The position numbers were made by a program, and so were the translations under genes. Below, one piece after another: positions 10,599 through 19,326 of a stretch of DNA of 64,000 nucleotides (positions are counted from its first letter, which is position 1; each line of letters begins with the position of its first letter). The stretch is from Citrobacter sedlakii NBRC 105722 (lineage in GTDB: Bacteria; Pseudomonadota; Gammaproteobacteria; Enterobacterales; Enterobacteriaceae), in assembly GCF_000759835.1 (NCBI RefSeq), contig NZ_BBNB01000001.1, forward strand, positions 62,001 through 126,000, read 5' to 3'. The notes below the pieces were generated by a model that was given only the letters and a program-made list of their open reading frames with translations, searched no databases and was not told the origin of the DNA.

Positions 10599-10814
10599 TT
10601 ATTGGACGTAACGCCAGACGGACTTTGGCACCTGACCCACATCAAACAGTCGACCGCCGGATACCAATTCCGCGCGACGGTGATCGGCAGCGCGATACAT
10701 ATTGATGATGTCCCGATCGTCGGTAAGCGTGTAATGGAGATGGTCGAACAACTTTTCCAGACTTTCAAGTGAACTAATTTTGCGGAATTTTAATAAATAA
10801 TCCTGAACGGTCAT
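10599..10814 (-). CDS. cnu: OriC-binding nucleoid-associated protein Cnu (YdgT)
   Basis: Small Hha/YmoA-family protein of 71 residues that pairs with H-NS or StpA to silence AT-rich DNA. In E. coli it also binds a site in oriC. The sequence [20 protein letters not shown] and the central [15 protein letters not shown] are diagnostic of the family. There is no HTH; the fold is helical and works by protein contacts with H-NS. It is a single gene with a promoter in the AT-rich segment 10815-10930. Confidence 0.96.
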   Translation of the reverse strand: MTVQDYLLKFRKISSLESLEKLFDHLHYTLTDDRDIINMYRAADHRRAELVSGGRLFDVGQVPKSVWRYVQ

Positions 10815-11110
10815 AAACAGGGATCCCTAATATAAAAATAATGCCTATTGAGTTGCGAACGTAAAAAAAATAAACAAACGATCCCTGACCAGCTCGCCCG
10901 GGATACCAATGCAAAATAAGTGATTTCTTAACAGCTAAAGCTGTGCCAGACGGCACTGGCCAGAAGGTTATCCTGCTTCATTGAAACTGGCAATATGCGC
11001 AGGCGCGGTAAGCGGCAGATTTACCTTTTTCAGATACTTTTTCAGCCTTTTCTGTATTTAGAAGCCCGTTGCTGAACGCCAGACGACGCAAGCCGCCTGG
11101 CGGGAGAGCA
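10815..11110. other. Intergenic region between cnu and blr
   Basis: The 296 bases hold the AT-rich cnu promoter region next to cnu and a more GC-rich part near blr. I find no convincing reading frame and no recognised RNA gene. Confidence 0.5.
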
Positions 11111-11248
11111 TCATTTTTTCTGAACGACTGCGGTTTGCTCTGGCGGCTGGTAATTATCAATATGATTAGCCACGCCCAGCAGCACCACGGAAAATGCAAG
11201 AACCACCCAACCCGTTAATTCGATAATACGATTGATCACTGACGACAT
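11111..11248 (-). CDS. blr: Small inner-membrane divisome protein Blr
   Basis: Short gene encoding 45 residues, MSSVINRIIELTGWVVLAFS then VVLLGVANHIDNYQPPEQ and AVVQKK near the end. One hydrophobic helix spans residues 12-30. It matches E. coli Blr (about 41 residues), a membrane protein linked to cell-division complexes and beta-lactam tolerance, in the same place between cnu and ydgJ. No strong ribosome site is visible. The GTG at codon 4 would give a product of nearly the E. coli length, so the exact start is uncertain. Confidence 0.88.
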   Translation of the reverse strand: MSSVINRIIELTGWVVLAFSVVLLGVANHIDNYQPPEQTAVVQKK

Positions 11249-11477
11249 TTGCTTTGATTTATCCTTAAACACAGACGGCGAATTTTACTTAGCGAAAGTT
11301 AAGCCAGCAAGGGTTTCGGGAACGGTTTCAGTCACTTTATTACCCCGGACGGCGCTTAAATGACGGTTGTTTGACTTAAGTTAACTCTTCGCCTTTCTGC
11401 TGCGGGGCGAAGTAAACTATTGTTAGACGATTATGGATAGTGTGAAATGGTCACAGACTGAAACGAGAGGCAACATG

Positions 11478-12518
11478 ATGAGTGACAATATCCGCGTAGG
11501 ATTGATTGGCTATGGATACGCCAGCAAGACGTTCCACGCGCCGTTAATTGATGGTACACCCGGTCTGGAACTGGCCGTCATTTCCAGCAGCGATGCAGCC
11601 AAGGTGAAGGCGGACTGGCCTGCCGTGGCCGTTGTCTCTGAGCCAAAGCATTTGTTTAACGACCCCAATATTGACCTGATTGTCATTCCCACCCCTAACG
11701 ACACCCATTTCCCGCTGGCGAAAGCCGCACTGGAAGCCGGTAAGCACGTGGTGGTTGATAAGCCTTTTACCGTGACACTGTCACAAGCTCGCGAACTGGA
11801 TGCGCTGGCGCGCAGCTTTGGACGGGTGCTTTCCGTCTTTCATAACCGCCGTTGGGACAGCGATTTTCTGACCCTGAAAGCGATGCTGTCAGAGGGCGTG
11901 CTGGGGGAAGTGGCCTATTTTGAGTCTCACTTTGACCGCTTCCGCCCGCAGGTCCGCGATCGCTGGCGCGAACAGGGCGGGCCAGGTAGCGGTATCTGGT
12001 ACGATCTGGCGCCGCATCTGCTGGATCAGGCAATCAACCTGTTTGGTTTGCCGGTCAGTATGACCGTCGATCTGGCGCAACTGCGTCCGGGGGCGCAGTC
12101 AACCGACTATTTTCACGCCACGCTCTCTTATCCCCAGCGGCGGGTGATTTTGCATGGAACGATGCTGGCAGCGGCGGAATCGGCGCGCTATATCGTACAC
12201 GGTTCGCGGGGGAGCTATGTGAAATATGGCCTTGACCCGCAGGAAGAGCGGCTGAAAAACGGCGAGCGTCTGCCACAGGAAGACTGGGGCTACGACATGC
12301 GCGACGGCGTGCTTACCCGCGTGGAAGGCGAAACGCGCGTCGAAGAGACCTGGCTGACCGTTCCGGGGAATTATCCGGCGTATTACGCCGGGATCCGCGA
12401 CGCGCTGAACGGTAATGGAGAAAACCCGGTACCTGCAAGCCAGGCGATTCAGATTATGGAATTGATTGAGCTTGGTATTGAGTCGGCTAAACACCGTTCG
12501 ACGCTGAGTCTGACGTAA
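11478..12518 (+). CDS. ydgJ: Gfo/Idh/MocA-family oxidoreductase YdgJ
   Basis: Predicted NAD(P)-dependent oxidoreductase of 346 residues. The N-terminal Rossmann fold begins MSDNIRVGLIGYGYASKTFH, and the EKP-type motif appears as VVVDKPFTVT near residue 95. The C-terminal alpha/beta domain carries GSGIWYDLAPHLLDQA. The physiological substrate is not known to me; relatives act on sugars and inositols. Two ATGs are adjacent; the second (11478) is better spaced from GAGAGG and gives the family length. It is transcribed divergently from blr. Confidence 0.93.
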   Translation: MSDNIRVGLIGYGYASKTFHAPLIDGTPGLELAVISSSDAAKVKADWPAVAVVSEPKHLFNDPNIDLIVIPTPNDTHFPLAKAALEAGKHVVVDKPFTVTLSQARELDALARSFGRVLSVFHNRRWDSDFLTLKAMLSEGVLGEVAYFESHFDRFRPQVRDRWREQGGPGSGIWYDLAPHLLDQAINLFGLPVSMTVDLAQLRPGAQSTDYFHATLSYPQRRVILHGTMLAAAESARYIVHGSRGSYVKYGLDPQEERLKNGERLPQEDWGYDMRDGVLTRVEGETRVEETWLTVPGNYPAYYAGIRDALNGNGENPVPASQAIQIMELIELGIESAKHRSTLSLT

Positions 12519-12525
12519 GATCTAT

Positions 12526-12598
12526 CTGCCCGGCGGCGCTATCGCCCGCCGGGCAGGCTTATGCAGTAGGCCGGATAAGGCATCACCGCCATCCGGCA
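12526..12598. repeat. BIME: two REP elements between ydgJ and add
   Basis: The first element is a strong hairpin (CTGCCCGGCGG at 12526-12536 with CCGCCGGGCAG at 12546-12556). The second, GTAGGCCGGATAAGGCATCA at 12566 onward to CATCCGGCA, is a classic REP. Both lie between convergent genes and may also act as a bidirectional terminator. Confidence 0.8.
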
Positions 12599-12605
12599 CC
12601 GTCCT

Positions 12606-13607
12606 TTACGCTGCCGCCACTTTTTCGCGCAGCGCCTGTTTTTCCTGCGCACTCAGAAAAGCGATTTCCAGACCGTTGATCTGCGCCTGGCGAATCTGTT
12701 CGCGCGTCAGACCCGCAGCCGGCGCCGCGACGGTATACTCATGAATAATATCTACGCCCTGTACTGCCGGATCGTCCGTGTTCAGACTGGCCAGTACGCC
12801 GTGCTCAAGGAAAGTTTTCAGCGGATGCGCCGCCAGCGATGCCACGGTGCTGGTCTGTATATTTGATGTCAGGCAGGACTCAATTCCGATGCGCTGCTCC
12901 GCAAGAAAGTCCATCAACGCAGGATCCTCAACGGCTTTCACGCCGTGTCCGATGCGCTCTGCGCCCAGCTCACGAATTGCCTGCCAGATGCTTTCCGGGC
13001 CCGCGGCTTCTCCCGCATGAACGGTAATGCGCCACCCGGCGTCACGGGCCCGGTTAAAATGCGACAGGAACAAACTGCCCGGAAAGCCCAGTTCATCTCC
13101 AGCGAGATCCAGCGCGGTGATCTGATCGCGGTGCGCCAGAAGCGCCTCGAGCTCTTGCAAACAGGCGGCTTCGCCAAAAGTGCGGCTCATGATGCCAATC
13201 AAACGCGCCGACACGCCGAAGGCTTCGCAACCTTCGCGTACACCCGCGATGACCCCTTCCACCACGCCCGCGATCGGGAGGTTATGCGTCATGGCCATAT
13301 AACCCGGAGAAAATCGCAGTTCAACGTAGTGCAGGCCATTTCGGGCGGCATCTTCAATGTTCTCGAACGCCACGCGGCGGCAGGCCTCCAGGGAGCCTAA
13401 TACTTTGACTCCCCAGTCCAGCTTAGAGAGGAAACTGACCAGATCGGGTTCCGTCGCGGTCACCTGAACATGGGGGATCAGCGTGTCGAGCGTCTGGGCT
13501 GGAAGCGTCAAATTGAACTGGCGACCAAGGTCGAGGATGGTCTGGGCGCGGATGTTGCCATCCAGGTGGCGATGAATGTCAGTTAACGGCAGGGAAGTAT
13601 CAATCAT
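12606..13607 (-). CDS. add: Adenosine deaminase
   Basis: Cytosolic zinc enzyme that hydrolyses adenosine and deoxyadenosine to inosine and deoxyinosine in purine salvage. It has 333 residues. The metal-binding DIHRHLDGN is near residue 10, [10 protein letters not shown] near residue 197, the catalytic-region GHGVKA near residue 225, and SLNTDDP near residue 276. A second in-frame ATG 12 bases upstream would add MSAT; the family starts MIDT, so 13607 is preferred. Confidence 0.97.
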   Translation of the reverse strand: MIDTSLPLTDIHRHLDGNIRAQTILDLGRQFNLTLPAQTLDTLIPHVQVTATEPDLVSFLSKLDWGVKVLGSLEACRRVAFENIEDAARNGLHYVELRFSPGYMAMTHNLPIAGVVEGVIAGVREGCEAFGVSARLIGIMSRTFGEAACLQELEALLAHRDQITALDLAGDELGFPGSLFLSHFNRARDAGWRITVHAGEAAGPESIWQAIRELGAERIGHGVKAVEDPALMDFLAEQRIGIESCLTSNIQTSTVASLAAHPLKTFLEHGVLASLNTDDPAVQGVDIIHEYTVAAPAAGLTREQIRQAQINGLEIAFLSAQEKQALREKVAAA

Positions 13608-13675
13608 GGTCGCACTCATTATTTGAATAGAAAAGTGCGCGCTATTATAAAAACAAATCCCGGTGAAAAGCTATG

Positions 13676-13703
13676 TTGCGCAATGATTAATTTCATTGCG
13701 CAA
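13676..13703. repeat. Perfect 10-base inverted repeat after malY
   Basis: TTGCGCAATG and CATTGCGCAA flank the eight-base loop ATTAATTT, just past the malY stop and upstream of add. It could be a malXY terminator, although no T-run follows directly on the minus strand, or a protein-binding site in the add promoter. Confidence 0.6.
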
Positions 13704-13710
13704 CGGTGCG

Positions 13711-14883
13711 TTAGCGGACGGAACGAATCGCCTTTATCAGACCGGAGACGCCTTGTTCAAGTTTCGAACGCGGGCAACCGGCATTTAAACGCACAAAGCC
13801 GCGACCCTCATCGCCATAGGTGAAGCCGGGCATAATGGCGATTTTTTGCTGATGAATAAGCGCAGACTGCAACGCATGATCATCAATCTTCAGCGAACGC
13901 AGATCGATCCACGCCAGATACGTTGACTGCGGCGGTTGCCAGGCCAGTTCCGGAAAGGCGCCGTTAAGCGTATCGGCAACATAACGCAAATTATCCTTCA
14001 GGTAACCGCGAAGCGCATCCAGCCAGGGCGCGCCTTGCTCGTAGGCTGCGATGTGCGCGGTCAGCGCCAGGACGGCAGGCGACGACAGACCATCGCGACC
14101 TTTTAGCGCATTGAGATAACGAGTGCGGCTCTGTTCATCTTGTATCAGGCCATACGCGCCAGTAAGCGCCGGAATATTGAAGCTCTTCGAGCCGGAGGTA
14201 AACAGCGCCCAGTTGCCGCTCGCCACGTTGCACCAGGGAATGTGCGGCTGTTCTCCCCACACCATGTCCATATGAATTTCATCGGAAATAACCCGAACGC
14301 CGTGGCGCTCGCACAGCGCCGCCATGATCTCCAGTTCACCGCGCGTCCAGACTTTACCGGTCGGGTTGTGCGGGCTGCACAGCAACAGAATTTTACTCTC
14401 CGGTCGCGCCAGCGCCGCTTCCAGTTTATCCCGGTCGCAGATCCATCCCGCACGGGGGGTTTCCAGGGCGACGGGAATCACGGTGCGCTGATTGCCCTCT
14501 ATAGCTTTGTAAAAAGCGTCATAGGCAGGCGTATGGACAACCACGCCGTCACCCGGCGCGGACCACTGGCGAATTAATTCCGACACCATATAGATCACCG
14601 AGGGGCCATACACCAGCGAACCGGTGTCGATCTCGGTGTTGTGTCGTTGATCGAACCAGGAGGCGATGGCGCCGAGAAACGCATCATTTTGCCAGCGGCT
14701 GTAGCCCAGTACGCCGTGAGTGAGGCGCTGGTGCAGCGCCTCCAGGATACAGGGCGCCGTCGCGAAATCCATATCGGAAATGGTAAACGGCAGCAGATCG
14801 GCAGAACCAAAACGGTCGGCAACGTAATCCCATTGGGTGCACCAGGTTCCATGCCTGTCAACAACGGTTGAAAAATCGAACAT
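13711..14883 (-). CDS. malY: PLP-dependent cystathionine beta-lyase / mal regulon modulator MalY
   Basis: Aminotransferase-fold C-S lyase of 390 residues that cleaves cystathionine. In E. coli it also binds MalT and keeps it inactive, repressing the maltose regulon. The PLP-binding lysine is Lys233 in FTSGSKSFNIPAL. SPHNPTGKVW near residue 170 and ISDEIHMD near residue 199 are fold-type I signatures. It follows malX after ten bases, so the two form the malXY operon under MalI control. Confidence 0.96.
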   Translation of the reverse strand: MFDFSTVVDRHGTWCTQWDYVADRFGSADLLPFTISDMDFATAPCILEALHQRLTHGVLGYSRWQNDAFLGAIASWFDQRHNTEIDTGSLVYGPSVIYMVSELIRQWSAPGDGVVVHTPAYDAFYKAIEGNQRTVIPVALETPRAGWICDRDKLEAALARPESKILLLCSPHNPTGKVWTRGELEIMAALCERHGVRVISDEIHMDMVWGEQPHIPWCNVASGNWALFTSGSKSFNIPALTGAYGLIQDEQSRTRYLNALKGRDGLSSPAVLALTAHIAAYEQGAPWLDALRGYLKDNLRYVADTLNGAFPELAWQPPQSTYLAWIDLRSLKIDDHALQSALIHQQKIAIMPGFTYGDEGRGFVRLNAGCPRSKLEQGVSGLIKAIRSVR

Positions 14884-14893
14884 AGCGTAGCCC

Positions 14894-16486
14894 TTATGCC
14901 TGAACGGTATTCATCAGACCCGCCATTTCGTCTTTCACCGACTGAACCTGCGGACCAATGACCACCTGCAAATTATGCTGATTCAACTGAACCACCCCAA
15001 TGGCGCGGTTGTCCTTGAGCGCCTGGACGTTCACAAGCGACATATCCTTCACCGACAGACGCAGGCGGGTAATGCAGTTATCGAGGCTGACGATATTATC
15101 GGCACCGCCCAGCGCCGCCAGAATGGCTGGCACATTATAGCCCGATTTACCCGGCGCGCCGGCAACGGCTTTTTCTATCGTGCTGGCGATGTCACTGTCG
15201 CGACCCGGCGTTTTCAGATTAAAACGGGTGATGGCGAAGCGGAAAATGACGTAGTACACCGCGAACCAGATAGCGGCTACCACTGGCACCAGATACCACT
15301 TGGTCGACAGGCCGTGCAGAATACCAAACACGACAAAATCGATAATATTGCCGTCAGTGTTACCGATGGTCACGCCCAGCACCGACATAATGGTGAAACC
15401 CAGACCCGTCAGTAACGCGTGAATCACATACAGTACCGGCGCAACGAACAGGAATAAAAATTCCAGCGGTTCCGTGGTGCCGCCCACGACGCACGCGATC
15501 AGGCCAGAAATCAACAGTCCTTTGATTTTATGGCGATTTTCAGGCCGGGCGCAGTGATACATCGCTAATGCGGCTCCCGGTAAGCCACCAAGAAACGCGG
15601 GCATTTTACCCTGTGAGAGGAAGCGGGTTGCGCTTTCAGAGAACCCCTGTGTGGTAGGGCAGCTCAACTGCGCCTGGAAGATAGTCAGGGCGCCGCTCAC
15701 CGTATGACCGCACACTTCCTGGGTACCGCCTGCGTCGGTAAAGCGAATCAGCGCAACCAGAATGTGATGTAAACCAAACGGTAACAGCAGACGTTCGCCA
15801 GTACCAAACAACATGGGGCCAAAGTCGCCCGCGCTGTTAATCATATGACCGAGTCCGCTGATGCCCATCGCAAATACCGGCCAAACCAGTGGAATGACCA
15901 GACCCACCAGGCCCATAACCACGGAAGAGATAATCGGCACAAAGCGGGTCCCGCCGAAGAATGCCAGCGCATCCGGCAGACGAATATTGTGAAAACGTTC
16001 GTGCAGCATCCAGACGATAATACCGGCGATGACCGCGCCGAGGATCCCGGTGTCGATGGACGGGATCCCGAGGATATTCTGGATGTTATTGGCTTTCAGC
16101 ACCGCCGGGTCGGTGGCGGGCAGAATGCCTTTTGCGGTTAGCCAGAAGTTAACTGCAAGGTTCATCACCGCATAGCCGACAAAACCGGCGAACGCGGCGA
16201 CGCCTTTGTTTTCGCGCGCCAGACCTAAAGGAATCGCGATGCAGAACATGACCGGCAGGAAGCTAAAGGCGAATGAACCGACTTTGCTCATCCAGGTGAA
16301 GATCGCCTGCAGGACCGGATTGCCCAACGCCGGAAGCAAAGTGAGCACATCGTGGCTGCTTAGCGAACTGCCGATGCCCAGCATAATGCCGCAAAACGAC
16401 AGTAAAGCGACGGGCAGCATGAAGGTTTTGCCCAACTGCTGGAAAAATTCCCATAACGTGATTTTGGGTGCTGTTTTTGCCGTCAT
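14894..16486 (-). CDS. malX: PTS permease MalX (EIICB, maltose/glucose type)
   Basis: Inner-membrane phosphotransferase permease of 530 residues. It has an N-terminal EIIC domain with about ten membrane segments and a C-terminal EIIB domain (residues about 450-525) whose phosphorylated cysteine lies in DNCITRLRLSV. E. coli MalX can transport glucose and maltose, though its natural substrate is uncertain. It is the first gene of malXY, divergent from malI, with two MalI operators in between. Confidence 0.96.
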   Translation of the reverse strand: MTAKTAPKITLWEFFQQLGKTFMLPVALLSFCGIMLGIGSSLSSHDVLTLLPALGNPVLQAIFTWMSKVGSFAFSFLPVMFCIAIPLGLARENKGVAAFAGFVGYAVMNLAVNFWLTAKGILPATDPAVLKANNIQNILGIPSIDTGILGAVIAGIIVWMLHERFHNIRLPDALAFFGGTRFVPIISSVVMGLVGLVIPLVWPVFAMGISGLGHMINSAGDFGPMLFGTGERLLLPFGLHHILVALIRFTDAGGTQEVCGHTVSGALTIFQAQLSCPTTQGFSESATRFLSQGKMPAFLGGLPGAALAMYHCARPENRHKIKGLLISGLIACVVGGTTEPLEFLFLFVAPVLYVIHALLTGLGFTIMSVLGVTIGNTDGNIIDFVVFGILHGLSTKWYLVPVVAAIWFAVYYVIFRFAITRFNLKTPGRDSDIASTIEKAVAGAPGKSGYNVPAILAALGGADNIVSLDNCITRLRLSVKDMSLVNVQALKDNRAIGVVQLNQHNLQVVIGPQVQSVKDEMAGLMNTVQA

Positions 16487-16537
16487 CTAACGACTCCTTG
16501 TGAAAATCCATCGGTAACGCGTAAATTTGAGCGGAAA

Positions 16538-16553
16538 GATAAAACGTTTTACC
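16538..16553. promoter_or_regulatory. MalI operator 1 (malX-proximal)
   Basis: GATAAAACGTTTTACC differs from the perfect operator downstream at one base. Its position near the malX start is consistent with MalI repression of malXY. Confidence 0.8.
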
Positions 16554-16616
16554 TTATTTTAGTGCGGCGAAAGTCACATTATCGAAGGATAATAGGGCGT
16601 ATAAATATAAGTGATT

Positions 16617-16632
16617 GATAAAACGTTTTATC
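16617..16632. promoter_or_regulatory. MalI operator 2 (malI-proximal)
   Basis: GATAAAACGTTTTATC is a perfect 16-base palindrome matching the E. coli MalI operator. It lies 32 bases before malI and should mediate autoregulation. Between the two operators, AGTCACATT at 16571 may be half of a weak CRP site. Confidence 0.88.
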
Positions 16633-16663
16633 TGTCACGTTAGCAGGGGAGTTTGTTGTTTCC

Positions 16664-17692
16664 ATGGCTATAGCCAAAAAAATCACTATCCACGATGTGG
16701 CGCTGGCGGCGGGGGTGTCGGTCAGTACGGTTTCGCTGGTGCTCAGCGGTAAAGGACGTATTTCAACCGCCACCGGCGAGCGCGTCAATGCGGCGATCGA
16801 AGAACTGGGCTTTGTGCGCAACCGTCAGGCTTCCGCGCTGCGGGGAGGACAGAGCGGCGTTGTTGGGCTGATCGTTCGTGATTTATCCGCCCGGTTTTAC
16901 GCGGAGCTCACCGCGGGCTTGACCGAAGCGCTGGAGTCGCAGGGACGGATGGTCTTTCTGCTGCATGGCGGACATGACGGCGAACAGCTGGAACAGCGTT
17001 TTACGATGTTACTGAATCAGGGTGTCGATGGGGTGATCATCGCCGGCGCTGCGGGGAGCAGTGAGACGCTACGCGTGTTGGCGGAAGAAAAGGGCATTCC
17101 CGTGGTGTTTGCCTCCCGCGCCAGCTATCCCGACGACGTGGATACCGTGCGCCCCGACAACATGCAGGCGGCACAGTTGCTGACGGAGCATCTCATCCGC
17201 CACGGCCATCAGCGTATTGCCTGGTTAGGCGGGCAAAGCTCCTCTTTGACCCGTGCCGAACGCGTGGGCGGCTACTGCGCCACGCTGTTGAAATATGGTC
17301 TGCCGTTTCACAGTGACTGGGTGCTGGAGTGCGCCACCAGCCAAAAACAGGCGGCTGAGGCCATCACCACGTTGCTACGACGAAATCCGACCATCAGCGC
17401 CGTGGTCTGCTATAACGAAGTGATCGCCATGGGCGCGTGGTTTGGCCTGATGCGCGCCGGTCGCCAGAGCGGCGAGGTCGGCGTCGATCGTTACTTTGAA
17501 CAGCAGATTTCACTGGGGGCGTTTGCCGACGTTCCGGAAAACGCGCTGGATGATTTGCCTATTGTCTGGGCCACAACGCCGGCGCGCGAAATGGGGTATT
17601 CCCTGGCGGAACGCATACTGCAACGCATCGGCCATGATGACGGACACACCCGTAACCAGACGTTATCGGCGCGGCTGGTGATACAAAAATAA
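16664..17692 (+). CDS. malI: LacI-family repressor MalI
   Basis: Transcriptional repressor of malXY and of itself. It has 342 residues. The N-terminal helix-turn-helix reads ITIHDVALAAGVSVSTVSLV (residues 7-26), followed by the hinge and a periplasmic-binding-like effector domain. The ligand is unknown. It is transcribed divergently from malX and ends in a terminator 30 bases before the convergent ydgA. In E. coli K-12 the hdhA-uid genes lie between malI and ydgA; here they are absent. Confidence 0.96.
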   Translation: MAIAKKITIHDVALAAGVSVSTVSLVLSGKGRISTATGERVNAAIEELGFVRNRQASALRGGQSGVVGLIVRDLSARFYAELTAGLTEALESQGRMVFLLHGGHDGEQLEQRFTMLLNQGVDGVIIAGAAGSSETLRVLAEEKGIPVVFASRASYPDDVDTVRPDNMQAAQLLTEHLIRHGHQRIAWLGGQSSSLTRAERVGGYCATLLKYGLPFHSDWVLECATSQKQAAEAITTLLRRNPTISAVVCYNEVIAMGAWFGLMRAGRQSGEVGVDRYFEQQISLGAFADVPENALDDLPIVWATTPAREMGYSLAERILQRIGHDDGHTRNQTLSARLVIQK

Positions 17693-17713
17693 ACCCCTCA
17701 GACGAGGGGTTCA
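17693..17713 (+). terminator. malI/ydgA bidirectional terminator
   Basis: ACCCCTC and GAGGGGT form the stem with a four-base loop immediately after the malI stop, serving a very short convergent junction. Confidence 0.65.
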
Positions 17714-17722
17714 GAGTGGGCC

Positions 17723-19225
17723 TTACGGCTGCGTCGGTGCGTCTGGCACCGGCAATGACGCCATGCCGAACAAGCCGACAAATTCTTCCAACGGCATTTT
17801 ATTCCCGTTCAGCGTCACCTGGCCGTTAGCGTACTGCAGGCTGCTGCCAATGGTGTTGTCTTCCAGGGTGGTCACGCGGAACATCTGCCCCATGGCTGAC
17901 AGACCTTTGACCTGCTGTGTAGCCAGTTTTTCCGCCTGCTCCTGCTGGTAACCTTCCAGTTTGGCAATCTGCGTCATGAACTCAACGGCCATATCCATGG
18001 GGATGGCTAATTTGCCGTCAAGTGATTTCACCGAACGGTCGACTTCATCGGCCAGCGTCTTCGGCTCGCCCTGCGCGGTTGCCGGGTCTTTCAGGAACAG
18101 GGACAGGTTGAAGGTGGTTTCACCTTTTGCATTTTTCCAGCTCAGCGGCGCGACCGTCACCACCGGTTCACCTTTCATCAGCAGCGGCAGGGCGCTGAAG
18201 AACGCCTCGGTCACTTTTTGCTGATAGAGTTCCGGGTTATCTGCGATTTCCGGCTGTGTCAACAGCGCCTGGGTTTGCGCATTATACTGCTGGCTAAACT
18301 GATGCCATGCTTCGCCGTCTATCTGGCCCACTTTCAGCGTCAGCTTACCGCTACCCAGATCCTGATTCTGCACTTTCAGGCTGTTAAGCGAATAATCCAG
18401 CTGGCTGTTAATGGTTTTGCCGTCGTTGACCAGATCGGTTTTGCCGTTAATTTCCATACCTTCGAGCAGCGCCATCTCTTTGCCTTCTACAGAGATCGCC
18501 ATTTTATCGAGGGTCAGTTTCTGATCGCCAACGCGCTCGCCGAAGCTCGCGAGGGTGCTGGAACCTTCGGTCTTAAGATTGTTGAAGGTGAACTGAACCT
18601 TCTGACCATATTCGTTTACTGCGTTCACCAGACCACTCTGCGCTTCACCGGAAAGCGACACCTCTTTGCCTTCTTTGTCGGCGTTGAAGATGAACTCGCC
18701 GCCGCTAAAGGCAACTTTATCGGTCTCATTCTCGTAATTCAGCGGCTTCACCGCCATCACCGAACGCGTATCGCCGCTGTAGCTTATACGGGAGTTGATC
18801 TCAAAGGGGGCTTCACCTTTGGCGAGATCAAACAGCGGCTTGCTGACGTCGTTATTTTGCAGGGTGGTTTTCACCGAGGCCATTGACGGGATGAGATTCA
18901 GGGTTTTTAACTGCGCGAAGGGGAAAGGACCATGATCGACAGACTCATTGAAAACCACGCTCTGGCCCGCTTTCAGCCACGGATTTTCTTTGCCGGCAAC
19001 CGGCTTAAGCACCAGTTGCAGCTGGCTGCTGAACACGCCGCGCTGATAGTTTTGATAGCCAAGTTCCACATTCGCCTGCGGCGCGCTGCGCTTAATTTGC
19101 TCATTGGCCTGACTGACCATCTCAGAAAGATGGGTTTCCAGCTTCTTACCTGTGTACCATGCACCGCCCGTCCAGACGATACCGAGTGCGACGATGACAC
19201 TCGCAGCTACCAGCGATTTTTTCAT
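17723..19225 (-). CDS. ydgA: DUF945-family protein YdgA
   Basis: Protein of 500 residues with an N-terminal membrane anchor or signal (MKKSLVAASVIVALGIVWTG) and a long, mostly beta-rich periplasmic region. It belongs to the YdgA/YihF family, with C-terminal SLPVDAPTQP-like tail. In E. coli it localises to the envelope and its molecular role is not established. It lies upstream of malI in the convergent orientation and downstream of manA with about 100 bases between, so it may be cotranscribed with manA or separate. Confidence 0.9.
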   Translation of the reverse strand: MKKSLVAASVIVALGIVWTGGAWYTGKKLETHLSEMVSQANEQIKRSAPQANVELGYQNYQRGVFSSQLQLVLKPVAGKENPWLKAGQSVVFNESVDHGPFPFAQLKTLNLIPSMASVKTTLQNNDVSKPLFDLAKGEAPFEINSRISYSGDTRSVMAVKPLNYENETDKVAFSGGEFIFNADKEGKEVSLSGEAQSGLVNAVNEYGQKVQFTFNNLKTEGSSTLASFGERVGDQKLTLDKMAISVEGKEMALLEGMEINGKTDLVNDGKTINSQLDYSLNSLKVQNQDLGSGKLTLKVGQIDGEAWHQFSQQYNAQTQALLTQPEIADNPELYQQKVTEAFFSALPLLMKGEPVVTVAPLSWKNAKGETTFNLSLFLKDPATAQGEPKTLADEVDRSVKSLDGKLAIPMDMAVEFMTQIAKLEGYQQEQAEKLATQQVKGLSAMGQMFRVTTLEDNTIGSSLQYANGQVTLNGNKMPLEEFVGLFGMASLPVPDAPTQP

Positions 19226-19326
19226 ATTGTTTATCCATAAAATGAAACCAGGCAGCCCGGGCCGCCTGGAGAACGCAAAGACCTCTTACTAGCTTAGCAA
19301 GAGTTGTTAAAAAATTCAGTAAGTTG

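Noticed and set aside
10978..11199. 73-codon frame on the minus strand overlapping blr
   Set aside because: It is an out-of-frame shadow of blr; the blr frame has the conserved sequence and helix.
18218..18886. 222-codon plus-strand frame
   Set aside because: Antisense to ydgA, without a ribosome site or a recognisable domain.
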